Positions 10,083 to 22,700 of a stretch of DNA of 64,000 nt are shown piece by piece. The notes beneath the pieces were generated by a model, which had not been told where the DNA came from, searched no databases, and was given only the letters and a program-made list of their open reading frames with translations. The DNA comes from Pyrenochaeta sp. MPI-SDFR-AT-0127 (taxonomy: Eukaryota > Ascomycota > Dothideomycetes > Pleosporales > Cucurbitariaceae): assembly GCA_020747015.1 (NCBI GenBank), contig JAGTJM010000054.1, positions 124,001-188,000 on the forward strand, given 5' to 3'. How positions within the stretch are numbered: position 1 is the stretch's first letter; the number at the start of each line of letters is the position of its first letter. A program made the position numbers and the translations under genes.

Positions 10083-13000
10083 GGAGGAAGGTGGAGCCAG
10101 TGCGCAAGAAGTTGTGGATGGGGCTCGACATTGAAATGAGTCGTTGAGTGGCGGCAAATTTCACGTTTCCAGAAAGAAATGGAATAGCATACATACTTAT
10201 TCAGAAGTGCATTCCCGGGTGCAGCGTCCACTTAAGGCTCAGAGCTCAGCGACCGTTGCCCTAAGTCCTGGTCTTAATGCGTACCAGGCACAAACTGCTC
10301 CAATCTGATTCGCGGCTAGAACAGGGAAGCAAAGAACAAATGAGATGGTAGCAGGCAAATCTTGCTGCAGAGAAGATCAAAGCCGAGTAGAGGGCTCGCG
10401 TGGACTGGCGTGGACTGGCGTGGACGATCAGGTCCAGGTTAGAGAAAGACCAGAGAAAGTGGGCAACGGTGGGGAAGGACGGTAACGATTGTACGAGAAG
10501 GGAAGAGGGCCGACTGGACCTGGGCCAACCAACGGGGATTATGGCTGCAAATGCTGGACAGCAGCACGAAGAAACGGCAGGGCAGGACCAAGACAGCCGA
10601 TGTGTGGCGTTAACCAGACGACGGTGGGAGGGGAGTGGCAGGGATATGCATGAGCAATGAGAGCGCTGTCAGCAAGTGTGAGTGGGCATATGTCCGCAGT
10701 GCGCGTTCTTGTAGTCCCGCCATCGAAAGTCCCTGGAGAGGGCTTCCGGCTGCAGCAGAATCTGGTTATGGTTCCCACTTGTGGCGTTCGATTCGCCGCA
10801 GGGCTACTTTCGTCCCGCGTCCAGCCAAGCACACTCAGCTTGCGAGCCAGCAGCAGTAGTTTGATGAGGCCTCAGGCCTGAAGCTAAGCGCATCGAGTTG
10901 GTCTCGCGAGCACTTCCATTGCAGCTCGTTGAACGCTGAATGCTCGAAGAGACATGGTGGGAGAGAGCCTACCGTAATTGTGCAGAGAGAAGCAGTGCTA
11001 ATGCCATGCCCGGTGTGCCATGCGGCCATGGGGAGTATCGATAAGGGAAATCAACGCAACTTGGATCACATGTGAGTCCGTCCAAACAGTGCCGTTGTTG
11101 GGACGCAATTCGCAGCAAAGTACTCGGGCATGCAGACGATGCTTCAGCTGGGACGCAATGGCACTGTTGGAGAACAAAGCCTTTCTCTATGCAACTGGGC
11201 TTCTTGACTCTGATTGATGCTGCCAGGACAGCTGGCTGGGGGCTCGTGGCTGGAACGAGGCTCGTGGACCGAATGCTGGTGTGGAGTGGCGTGGCCTGGA
11301 AATCCAGGCCGTGCGCTAGCACCAGCCAGCAGGGTCAACGTCCCGGGAGGAAGCGAACGCTGCATCTAGCAGAGATTAACGCTCTGTTGCACGGACGGCG
11401 GCCTGGCTCTTCCTAGCTTCTTCGGGTTGCATGACAGGAAATGAAGGGTGATAGCCATGGGCAGACCTCAGCCATGTAATATCCCGAAATGGAAGGGTGT
11501 AATGAGGCGTGCGTGTTGAAAGAGCCGCCGTGTGTCAAGACGAAACCTTGGAATTGGTGGAAATGGTATTCGGTGGCCTGTTGCAGGCCCAGTCCCGCGC
11601 CTAGTCTGATGCCTGAACAGGAAATCCAGATGCCGTCATAGCGTAACGGCTGGGCGTGGTTTGATGGGATAAGCATGGTCGTGGCACAGAGCAGGGTACC
11701 TTGTCCACCTGTCAGCCTTGAGGAACACCCCTCCGGATCGACATGGCGGTAGCGTGACAGCCCGCATGGCCAATCGATAAGAGCAACGATCGTCGAGTCG
11801 ACACACGACCCAGGAGCGTGTCACTAAAGGTTCTGGAGATGCGCGGAACAAGCTGCAGAATGCTCCATCCCTGTGGCCGCCCTTCTCCTCGTGCCGTAGG
11901 GTGCGCACTTGGCGCACCGCGGCACCTGGTGGTGTGCTCCCACTACAGCACGTAATGTGCGCGCAGATGACAGCGTGCAGGCAAATTATCATCTAGGGAC
12001 GTTTTGATAGACGCGTTGCGCAATCCCCGAGCACCTGGCACCGGCTCGAACGATCGACTAAGCACTTAAATTTCCGTATCGGCGCCTAGGCCTTGCCTGT
12101 TCTGAGCATGTGGCGGATCTACGTGAAACTCGAGGCGCGCCGGATCTGTGCAAAAGGATTTTTGGGCGCAATTTCCAGCCCCCGGGACTCCACATGCGGC
12201 CAATGAGCCAACGGGCTGCAGTGACGAGCACCGTATCCATGGAGAGAGAAGAGACGGGAAGTTTGGGCTTGCAGCTGACGACACCGTGGCCCTTCAATAA
12301 ACTAGGTTCACATAACAATACAGGATTGTCTGTGACGAGACCTTGCCAACGACAATCTCCCATGGCAAGCACTTGAGGCGTTGGCGTGCCACTTTGAGAC
12401 CCGATTCTAAAAAATTCTGGATCTGTGCGACTAGCGAAAACGTGGTGTCAAAGAGCATGCGGGAAGGAGTCGCTAACGAGTTCGGGAGTGGGCATGGCCC
12501 TCTGATGCAGGTCTCGTGGACTTTGTTCACCCAACCAGGGACGCCAGAGTGCCAGATTGGAGCCGGAGGCGTTGGGCTTGCTCTGAAGTCTACGAGCTCG
12601 TACCCGCCAACAGTACCGCCATCTGAGACGAAGCCAAAAGCAGCGCGTACCTGATTTCTGAAGTGAAGCGCGAAAAGCGTCCTGTCTGCCTCACTGGTAT
12701 ACGAGTGCCAAGCAGTCTACATGAAGACACGAACGAGGCTTGCAGTAGGGGTGTAAAGGCAGGACAGTAGCCATTGCCATTCCAGTCAAGTCGTGCGTGA
12801 ATTTTGCATAGTCGGATGAGATTGAAGGCTCCGGGAGAGGGTCATCCGTGCAGCCTGGAGCCATGATGGACATTGAGGAGCCGGTGGACATTCCATGAAG
12901 CTGATGCTGCCGTAAGACAGCAACCGCAAGCTTCACGCCTCACTATCGGGCGCATCTCTACACAACGGTAGGCTAGGAAAGCAGTTACTGCCAGCAGTTT

Positions 13001-14744
13001 GGGGTAAGGCAGAAGAAAGGTGTCAGCCACAGACTACTCGCGACACTTGTCGAGCTAGTGCAAACAAGTCAAAGTAACGTCGGGTCCGCCTGCTCCTCGC
13101 AATCGCTTCCTGGACCCATGCCAACGTGCCGAGTGGCGTAGCGCAGCGAGAAAGCTTTTGCAACGTCCACAGTGCCCGTCTCTTCATCGAGCAAAGAGAT
13201 TGCTGATCCTCGCTTCACCTTGGAAAGATCAGCCCACAGATCAGCGTCAACTTGCTCCGCTCGGCTCTACGACCCGCACCGAAGGCACCTGGCAGCTTCG
13301 GGGTAGCCGACCGTGCCCCAATCGGTCCAGATTCGTGAAAAGTTGTATCGGCAGACGAGCAAGAGGCGAAGTGGACGCGACGCTGGGTGTTGTTGGGCGT
13401 GGGCGGCGAGGAAAGAAGAAGCGAGCAAGTGACGATTCGCCACCAAATCGGCATCCAAGATTTCCCCTTTGGGAATCATCGCATTTCTCCACCCCATCAT
13501 GACTCTGGCCCCCTCCCAAATTGCGCACACTTTGCGTTTTAGTAGCTGCCGCCCACTGCATCGGCCCGTGAGCATGACAGTCAAGTCGCTGACCGTGTCC
13601 ACAAACTCGAGCGATCAAAGGCCCGTCTTCCGACGTCGTATTTGCCCCGTACGGAAAGTCTCGCGTAATTGGGACCCGGTGTGCGAGTCGTCGCGCAAGA
13701 GTTGAAGGCTGGAAAAGGCAGATTGAGGCCGAAGAGACCGCATTGATGGGACAGGCACGTATCTTTTGGATGCCCTCTTTCCCACCTGTGTGTGTTGCAC
13801 TCGGCACCCACATGGGACAGCTGTGCCGCACGCCGTGCAGCTAGTCTACACCATCCGTGGAGATTGAGACATGTGTAGATCTGCCTCATTGTTGGGCGCA
13901 CAAGCGATCCAAGGACCCAGCAATCTGAACCTATCCGTCTCCGTCCGCAAGCGCATCGACACACCGATCCGCATCAAGCGAAGCCGGGTTCCAACATCTG
14001 GGAACGACGATCTTCTACCAGAACATTCCCTGATGCCGCCCGCATTCAATAGTTTGCAACGATGATCTTATACCACACACGTTTGCTTCTACCTTTACGA
14101 CTCCGAAAGCCTATTCCATCGCTTGGATAAAATCCCCTCCTTGGGAATGATTAGATATTATGACTATGTGTAGACTTCTAACTATGGTATATGTGGGTAT
14201 TCATGCTCCGGGGCTCGCCAAACCTGGTCCGAAGAAAGCAAGCGGTATTCTAGTGAACAGTCGTCAAACCCTCCCACACGTGCGCCGACGTCATGATTGC
14301 TGCTGGATAAGCCGTCTCCCCACTTGGCATCGTGGACTTGCTCGCTCTCTAAAAAAACAAAACTTGTAAAACGTGGCAAAGAAGGACATTCGGACAGTCC
14401 GAAACTGTGACCAAGGTGTGGTGCATGTTGCACCGCTAAAGCTCCAAAAAGTAAAGCAATGTGTTGCCGTAAAAACCTGAATCGGCATGTTCCAAGAAGT
14501 AAAATGTGGTGACCTGAGAGGGCAGAACGTGTCAGCCACGTTGGCCACCACGCGACGGCGTCGCGCCACTGATCTCAAAGGATCTCTCTGGCCGTTGAAC
14601 CATCCTCGAATGGGTATGCAAGAATGCAGTTCGAGGTCCCAGTGTGAGTGGATGCGTCACGTCGGCCGATGCCCAACATGCACTTGCTCCGATCTGGCTT
14701 CCGCCAAGTTGGTCAAGTCCAAGTCACCGGAGCGCCTGCGCACT
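10083..14744. other. Long region without a supported gene
   Basis: About 4.7 kb between two minus-strand genes. It includes the 5' leader and promoter of the Gln/Pro-rich gene and the 3' end of the TBC gene. Open frames of up to about 195 codons (for example 13247-13831, minus) overlap each other on both strands and contain no domain or splice-consistent continuation. At 10397-10428 a 10 bp unit (gtggactggc) is repeated about three times in tandem. I searched by eye for split genes like NEDD8 and saw none, but a gene built of short exons could still be missed. Confidence 0.45.
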
Positions 14745-17240
14745 TTAGGCATTGGCTCGCTTCTTTCTCATTCTGTATTCTGCTTTGGCCACGCGCATTA
14801 ACAGCTCTTCGTCCTTGATTGGGATCCAAGATGTTAACACCTTCATGGCATTCTCAAAGTCCGAATCCAGCAATATCTCCCTTGTTGCGTCAATTAGGGC
14901 AGCTGATGTTGCATGCAATACGTCCAAGTCACCACTGAACTTGGAAGCTGGTAAACTCGAGTATGATTTGTCGCCTAACAGCATGAACACGTCCCACACA
15001 CGAAGTTGGGCTGGGAATGGCAGCGAATAATTGAACAGTGTTAGGTACCATCGAGTGCCGTATGCGGTCGAGGTAATGCCCAACTCAGTCTGCAGAGAAA
15101 TTCGGTTAGTACAGAAGGACGACGTGCGACTGCACGCGCGTTGTGTTTCGACATACCAATTGCTTTGCCACATCCCCTCCGCAAAGCCAATTCTGCTCAA
15201 AATCATCCAGGGCGTCCATCAAGCCTGCAAAGCCAGCTTCATAGAGTCTCTCTAATCCTCGAAGCATCCAAAGACGCACTAACATGACAAACGCTCTATC
15301 CTCTTCGTAGTAGCAAAGCAACGTTGCCGCGAGCGCCGCCATTCCTTGGACGTAGCCTGTATCAGGCAGGTACAGCGACATTGCGTGAAGTACGCGAAAC
15401 AACAATCGTTGGCTGTCTTTGGTCAGCGCAAAAAGTCAATCCTCGATAGAGTTGAAGCTTACCCTCCACGATATCGCCTCCTGAACATGATGTGTCTGTT
15501 GATTGTCCGCGGCACATCCACGTCAATTTGCACGTCCTCCACGGAACTCTCTGCCTGTAGCTCATAAAAGCACTCGATCAACTCTTCCTCGGTAGGGCTG
15601 TTCTTGTCTGCTTTGGCGCTTGCAGCGAGAAATGAATACCATGCAGTTGCCCGCCATCGATCCGGAATGCCCTTCCAGGTCCGTGAGATGAGTTTGGGGT
15701 CTCTGGTATCAAATTCGAAAAGCATGCCGCCTTTGTCTGCGCCTGACTTTACTATTTTGGCCATTTTGCGCCATTTGTCGTCGCGCTCAATTTCCTTTGC
15801 CTTCATGGCCTGTGCTGCTCTGCCGCCCTCTTGCTGTTCTGCAACCTCAGCCAGGCCAGGCGGTAGCTTGAGCATGTCGCTTGCCTCATCTCGCAGTCGT
15901 CGGTCTCTGTTGTGCGGTAGTCTGTTAGTAGCGTGTCGCAGCGGTGTCTGTGTGCTTCGTGTGTCTGAAGTTTGATTGGAGAAGATGGACCTGGCTGGCT
16001 TTGCGGATTTCTGTGAGACTCGCCGTTGCAGGGACCCTGATCGAGGGTCAGCTGACCGAGATGAGCGTGCCCTCGATACGCTGCGTCCAATTCCCCGTCG
16101 CCTAGGCTCTGCCGAAATGACTTGCAGTGATGTTGTTACACGTTGAATGCGGGGCTCGTCTGGCGGTTCGAGGCCCTCACCATTGGCATTATCGCCCGAT
16201 CTTGTCTTTTTGGGGATTATGAAGCCATATCGATCGACTTCGCCACCTTCGAGATTTGCCCAGTCCTCCAGCCCACCAGCCGCTTCTGTGGGCTCTTTCG
16301 AGATGGCGCCGCCGTGTCTTGAACTCACGACCGAAGTGGAGTCATCATTTGCGTCTGCGGCGATGGACGAACGATTCGCAGGAGTGCTGGTTGCGCTGCC
16401 GTTGTCCACAAAGCTGTTCTGGATACTGCTTGTTTCCGCCCCTGATGCGTCCCAGTTGACGGCGCCCTCGTCGCCGTGCTTGTACATGGAGCGTACTTTG
16501 CGCGACAACATCATCTCGTCGGTGGACAGCACCCGTAGGCTGGTTGACCTGCCGCGTGCAGAGAAGCGCGACGGCGATCTGGGGGAGAGGTGCGAAGGGG
16601 CGGGCGTAGAGAGCTCCTGCTGGGCATGGGCTGGCACCTGCTCATTCTGTCGTGGTGGTGTGCTTGGTGCCGGTGCGCCGTCGGCAACGAGGTTGATGTG
16701 TTTGCTCCGCCGGTTTGCTTTCTTGCCGCCCAGAAGCATGCTGCCTCTCTTGGAGAAGGAGATTTGGGTGTCGGAGGTGAAGTCGTCGAAGCTGCCAGTT
16801 GGGATGAACGTGTCCAAGCCCGTGAAGTTGAGCCCCTCGCCGTCGTCCGGGCCATTGTCGGCATCGCGTGAAAGGCGTGCGGGATAGCCCCTTGAGCCTG
16901 GGGCATGCTCATCTTGGATGACAATGGCAGGAAGACTCGGGGTCCTGCGCAGACTGGTGGGAGACGAGGGACCGTTGCTGGCGGTGCAATGCGAGGGCGC
17001 CAAGGCCGAGTCCCTGCGGTCGTCGTCCTCGGACACCAGGCGCCTCCTCAGGGCGCTGGCTTTGGGTCCCGGTGAGGTTCGAGGTCGGCGGACGCTGCTG
17101 AGCCATGCGCGCGACGCGGGGCTGCTTGGGGGGCTGCTGGCCGCATTTGAGCGCGACGACGACAGGCGCAACGGCTCCTGTGAGGTCGAGGGTTGCCCTG
17201 CCACAGCATCCTCGGGGGTCTTGAGTGCGTCATCTCTCAT
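14745..17240 (-). CDS. TBC-domain Rab GTPase-activating protein
   Basis: Three exons, 15463-17240, 15157-15412 and 14745-15089 (792 aa), with introns of 50 and 67 bp (GTAAGC and GTATGT donors). The first 450 residues are Ser/Pro/Arg-rich and of low complexity. The TBC domain occupies about residues 520-780: WKGIPDRWRATAWYSFL opens it, DVPRTINRHIMF carries the arginine finger (R578), and TGYVQGMAAL carries the glutamine finger (Q615). Later come WLCGGDVAKQL and the typical LRVWDVFMLLG. Both catalytic residues are present, so it should accelerate GTP hydrolysis by a Rab in vesicle traffic, in the cytosol or on membranes. The long N-terminal tail resembles fungal Gyp-type proteins; the Rab partner is unknown. 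The Q finger lies in exon 2, 20 residues after the first splice. Confidence 0.92.
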
Positions 17241-18341
17241 GGCGGCGGGAGGCGCAGCTGTCTGTCATGAGTTTGGTCCGGCCAGTGAATTGCGGCCCCC
17301 CGGCTCCAAAGCGAAATGAAAGGGTGAATGAGGCGGTACACTCGCGACTGCGGGTGCGGAACTGCGGGCGGCGGCTTCACGGTGCTATCTTCGCCTTCAA
17401 GCTGCAATGCAAAGAGGGGAGGGAGTTGTATGCAAATAAACCACTAGGGACTCAAGAGGCGGACCCTTGAAATGATGTCTGCTGGGGAATAGGGGCGTCG
17501 CTATCGGCAGGGTCGCCAGTGGGTTGCATCTTTCTCCAGACTTTACCTGCACGTCGGAGATTGCGCCAAACGCGCCGCTTGTGTGACGCCTGCTCACTTG
17601 ACCGGCCGCACCAGCCTAAAACCTGCCCTCCAGCCCAAAGCACAAAGACACCTCGTCGTTGCTGGTCTCGTCTTTCCACATCGCATCCTCTCAGCGCTCA
17701 CCACTAGCATTCCGAGCCTGAGACTCGACACATTGCTTCGTATCGGCCGCCCATTGCAAAGGGGTCCAGAATTGCGCTTCGAGAGGGCCCACTGTCGCAC
17801 TGCTAGCACAGATCACGGTTCCACGCGTCACGAAGCTTTACCTGTAGCGTGTCTGGCATCAGCTCCCCCCTTAGTGACATGTCGTACGAAAACCTTCGAG
17901 CATGAGCAAGAGCCTTCGATAGGCCGGCCGTGTCCAAGGTGAGCAGAGAACGACCGAATGCATGCGGAAGGAAAGCTTCGTGCATTGCATTCTGCAACAC
18001 CAAACACTGCACGTTCGCCATGCTGCTAGCCAATGACTCGGAGAGGATGCTGTCATACATTCTGGTTTTCAATGGGGAAGGTGCTGTCTCCAGTAGTTCG
18101 TCCCTTGCAGCATGTGCCCCTGTGTCCTGGGCCAACGGCCAGCGCGGTGCTGTGTCTCACGACAGATTATGTTCCATGCCAACTTGTCAGGACGAGCGTT
18201 GATAACATGTACCACACAAAGACATCACACATTGCTGAAGCCATCCTGCATGTGATGACAACAATCCGCCATTTCACATGGACAACAAGCTCACAATAAG
18301 GGTAGCAGGAACAATCTACATTTCAACCAAACCCAACCACA
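17241..18341. other. Intergenic region
   Basis: About 1.1 kb: promoter of the TBC gene on the left, 3' flank of the epoxide hydrolase on the right. A minus-strand frame at 17803-18135 could encode up to 110 residues but lacks an early ATG, a domain and splice support, so it is not called. Confidence 0.5.
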
Positions 18342-19728
18342 CTACACTCTATAAAACTCTCCAAAGAACTCCTGCATGTCGTGCACCATCTCCTTGGGAC
18401 ACTCCATGCACGCAAAATGGCCGCCAAAGTCCCGTTCTAGACACTGATCAGCAAAACCTGGCTATCATGACCAAACAAGGAAACACTCACCTTTGAAGAA
18501 TTTCAAATTTGTGGTCGTAGTCTCCGCCCCAGCCTTTGGTACTGGAAATGCGTCGTACGGGAACGTGCTCACCCCGAGAGGTACACGAATCAGATTCTCT
18601 TCCTTTGCGTTAAATTCGGTGTAGACCTCGTGGCGGACATTGTTGTAGTAGCACAGCATGCTCGTCATTATGCTAGGCGGCGTAAAGAAGTACAGGCTCA
18701 ACGTCGTGCAAACATCATGGTTGAACTGATCGTTGTCGAGCGTTGCAGTGCCGATATTGGGGTCCGCGAGCTCATTATACTTCTCGCCTATGAACATCAT
18801 TATGCCGACCGGATTATCGTTGAATGCTGTTCCAATAGTCTGTGGGCGAGTGCGCATGCTGATGGCATAGGACATGTGGCCTTCGTTCAGCTTGCTGCCC
18901 ATCCACCACTGCGCCCGATCCATGGCGGCCTGCTCTTTCTCGTTCATCTTGTACTCCTTCGGCGACGCTCCAGGGCACATGTTGGTGTGCACGGCTTTAC
19001 ATGCTGGGTATCGGCCTGTGCCAAGTTCTCTGATCACCCAATGGCCCCAGTCGCCGGCTTGAGCGGCATACGAAGTGTACTGTTGCAGTGTATATCAGAC
19101 TGGGCATTGGCTTACTTAAGAGAAGGGGACATACACCTAGTCGCTTCATCAGAACATCATAGATGCGCGCAGTATCTTGGAGTGTCCACCCCCGTGGTGG
19201 GCCTTGGGACCAACAGAAGCCTGGCAAACTCGGCACAACGAGATCGAATACTGGAGCATCCTCCGTTTTCGGGTCCAATAGTGGATGCATGACGTTTTGG
19301 AACTCAAAGAACGTTCCAGGCCATCCATGCACAAGCAGCAACGGAATCGCCTCTTTTGGTCGCGTCCTTGCCTTTTCATGGATAAAGTGTGCCTTCATAT
19401 CCTCGATGGACGTGGTAAAATGTTGCCATTCTGAGATTTGGCTCTGCGCTTTGTCCCACGAGAACTTTTGTGTTCAGTGATTGTATAATTTGTTGATCCA
19501 TTCCAACGAGGGCCCTGTGAATAGTGAGATATTGGAGTTCGAAAATTGCGTAGAGTAATGATTGAGCGAAAAGATCATGCTAGACAAAGAGAAAAGATTA
19601 CCATAATCATCGCCTGCGTCAGGAACCACAGGAATTTGAGGAAGCCGTGTGTCTGCGAGTTTCCGGAATAATCTATCGACTTCTTCTTTAGGGATACTAG
19701 GATCGAAAGGTGTAATCTTGTCAACCAT
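18342..19728 (-). pseudogene. Epoxide hydrolase (EHN + alpha/beta hydrolase) with in-frame TGA
   Basis: Four exons, 19602-19728, 19135-19514, 18491-19079 and 18342-18436, with introns of 87, 55 and 54 bp, give 397 codons including the stop codons. The N-terminal EHN domain starts at MVDKITPFDPSIPKEEVDRL; the catalytic fold follows with the oxyanion HGWPG, the nucleophile Asp in AAQAGDWGHW, and the His in FGGHFACMECP. The family opens epoxides to diols. Position 19474-19476 is TGA in the reading frame (LEWINKLYNH-stop-TQKFSWDK) where EHN proteins carry Trp, so TGG to TGA is the simplest explanation. Everything before and after is in frame with good splice sites and intact catalytic residues. 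Either it is a recent pseudogene, or the base is a sequencing error, or the stop is read through. An intron 43 bp long that would skip the codon would also remove conserved EHN residues. Confidence 0.8.
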
Positions 19729-22700
19729 GTTTGCATATATGAGACATTCAGCATTGAGCAGTATAAAAAATCTTGTCTACAGCAATTCCTTTTCTTTTCT
19801 CGGCTATAAACATAGAAATCTACTACCAACCCCGCATCTTGATTCATGTTCGCGCTTCCCGAATCTCGATGCATTGCGTCACAGAGACGATCTCATGTAG
19901 TAGGTATGCGGAATCTACTCCGTAGTCGCTTTTTATCTTGTGCACCTCTGCATTCCCAAGTTGCGAATCGAGGTAGTTATATGGATTAAGGACGCTTGAA
20001 GGAATAGAACGTTCTCGAAGACATATGGATACATTGGGTCCTCCAAAAATCAACGTGGAGGCTGCAACCAACGATGGGTCTTCTGCTCATGCCGCTCAAG
20101 CACTTGGAGGTTGACAGGCCCAGGTATTTCAAATCAGTGTCTTTCTTATTGCCGAAGATGCTTTCCCATCCTATCATTCTATGGTGTTTGTATAGTCGCT
20201 CAGCATTCTTGTAACTGTCAGCATCTTCGAAGGCCCATCTGCCCTTCCATCTCCGTGTAAGATCTCCATGCCGCTTTGTTGGATACTGCACGATAAGGCA
20301 TGAGTTGCTGCGCCCCAATGGATTGCCATCTGAGATTCGATCTTCGGTTGCCATATGCAGATATTAATTGTGTGGCATATGGTCACCTTGCTAATGACGT
20401 GGCACTTGGCAATGAGGAGTAAGGTGATGCCGTTCTGAGCTTGAACAATGTGCAGAGTTGACAATAGTCTTTTTTTTTCGGGTACAATTTGCTGGAGTTG
20501 GATTTTTCAGCATGTATTCACTTGGATTCTTTCAAGTCTGTGAAAACATATGGACCGGCACGTCGATATCAAAACCTGGCATCTGTGAGCTGAAAGCATT
20601 GTAAGCAGGGCAGTGCAACTTAAAGACCCTGACAAGTAGCACAAACGGCCTTAAGTTTATATGGCCTGTTTCTACTTTTCACAACACTATTCGCAAGTCT
20701 AAGCGAATTCAACGGTGCGGGTGCTTTCGATGCAGATAGAAGGATTCTGCGTGACACCACTGCAAAACATCCTATCTCATGGAGCAAAAAGTCTTCAAAC
20801 GTCTCTTTACAATACTAGAAGTCTTACTATCTGTGGTACTATACCCTCTGCGTTTGGTAGGCGGTCACTCATCATATTGCCGTGTTGAGATGATCGTATA
20901 GCTGAAGCAAGGGATGGCAGTGGCGAGAAGCCACTCTCCTCAATTTGACCTGGAGGCGAAGATGTGATTAGTAGAAATGGCAGCTACTCGAAAGGAGAGG
21001 GGGGTTTTTTTTTAGATGGGGTTTGGCCCCAAGATTCCAGAATTTCCGCTTTGCGCGGGTACCTACTCTCGTTTTCTATTCACCGCCAATCAAATTACTC
21101 TTTGTAAAATTTCTGGCCTGTAAGAGTAGAATTGTTTAGTAGAATGTAGTCGTTTCTGTGTGGCTGGCGGCCCGAGGGTCAGCTTTGGTGAGATAAAGGC
21201 CTGTGAGGTTGGTTAACGTGAGAAACGACGTCGGTATTGCCACCAGACCGCCATGATAAACAAAGGACCAGTTCGGCGCAGAATGCATCATGCTTACTAC
21301 TTCAAAGACTTCTTTTGCATGTACTGCCTGTCCGTCCCTTTTGGAGGGCCTGCTCAGCCGGCCTTCGAGGATGATTTAACATCAGCGATAGAATAGCTGG
21401 GCAACAGTATGTAGAAGTTCCCAGTCCTCGCCAAAGTGTTCAGAATCCATACAACTGTCAGCCTGTTGAAGCTTGCATGCCATGGTCAAAATCGCGCGAC
21501 TACGTCGGCACAATCAATGGCCCTACAGAGAACGGAAACTGAACGGTAGTGATAACTTCAAGAAACGAATGAACACACAGCACAAGGTTACCTATATGAA
21601 GATATGATCAAATCCGTAAAACTCTGGTAAACAATCCACAATGGGCAGCAAGAGAATATGATCATTGTACTGAACTAAAAGTAGACAAATAGCGAGAATG
21701 TTACTGCACAAATCACATGGCTTTCTTGTCGAGCAACGGATAGCCAATATTGTTGAGAAGTGTACCATCCCACTGGTGAGCAACACAAGAAACCCCCAAT
21801 AGAGATGCCGTTCGTTTTGGCGATAGACCACAGTTCTTAAAGTCAGCTGGTAGACATGAAATTGAGCATTTCAACCTCGATGAGCCGTCTATTCGCAGGG
21901 ATTTCTTAGTAGTGATTTTGATGTGTTACATAGTGCCACCACGAGTGTATCGGAAGCTCTGAAAATGTCCTTGCCTGGATTATGGACGTTGTCAGAGAAG
22001 CAAACGGATATACATGTACTCAAGTAATGATATAGACTTTGAACAAGTTTTCAAGTCCTCAGGTTTGTGTAGAATGATGTATGATGCCATGTTCACTTCT
22101 GGGATATAGTCTGTAGCGAAATCATAAGGTGTTTCCGGCCTGTTGTCTAAACGATCATATGTAGTTTTCTGAAGCCTAGAGAAAATTCTAGTAACCTCGA
22201 CGTTGGTTTAAGTTCAGCGTTTTTGGACAGGGCAATTCGAATTTTGCATGCGGTGCTTTGTGCTTCCATGAATGCGTATCCTGGAACCAAGCATAGTCTC
22301 TTGCAGAAAGGACCAACCCTCAACCGAAGCCTTATTGATCGGCTCTGACCTTAGGCTACGAAGCTGTATATTATGACCAACGTACCGAAGTGCTAGCTCC
22401 TGTAGTCATAGCAATTGACGCTTGACTTTCCAAGTAGGACTGTATAGGGCTTTCTACTGTATGATCCCTACACTGCCGGCTTGAAGTACCGAATAAGGCA
22501 CGCATCAGGATGTCTTCGGCTTCGGCTTCCGGCCTAATTCAGACGGACCAACGGTAGCTCGTCTCTTTGCTGGGTCTACTACACACAGGAGACGAGTGGT
22601 GCCGGCAGTGGGTCGAGCTATGAGTTGATGGTTTAACAGTCGAATGTCACACCTCGATGGGCCAACGGGTCAGGTAGAAAGAATCGAAAAGTGCACGCTG

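Noticed and set aside
13247..13831. 194-residue minus-strand frame
   Set aside because: No domain, and competing frames overlap on both strands; composition resembles translated noncoding GC-rich DNA.
17803..18135. 110-residue minus-strand frame
   Set aside because: It begins at a non-ATG codon, its first ATG gives about 85 residues, and no domain, promoter or splice signal supports it.
19434..19476. A 43 bp intron that would skip the epoxide hydrolase TGA
   Set aside because: It would also delete conserved EHN residues (LEWINKLYNH), and the donor (GTTGGA) is poor.
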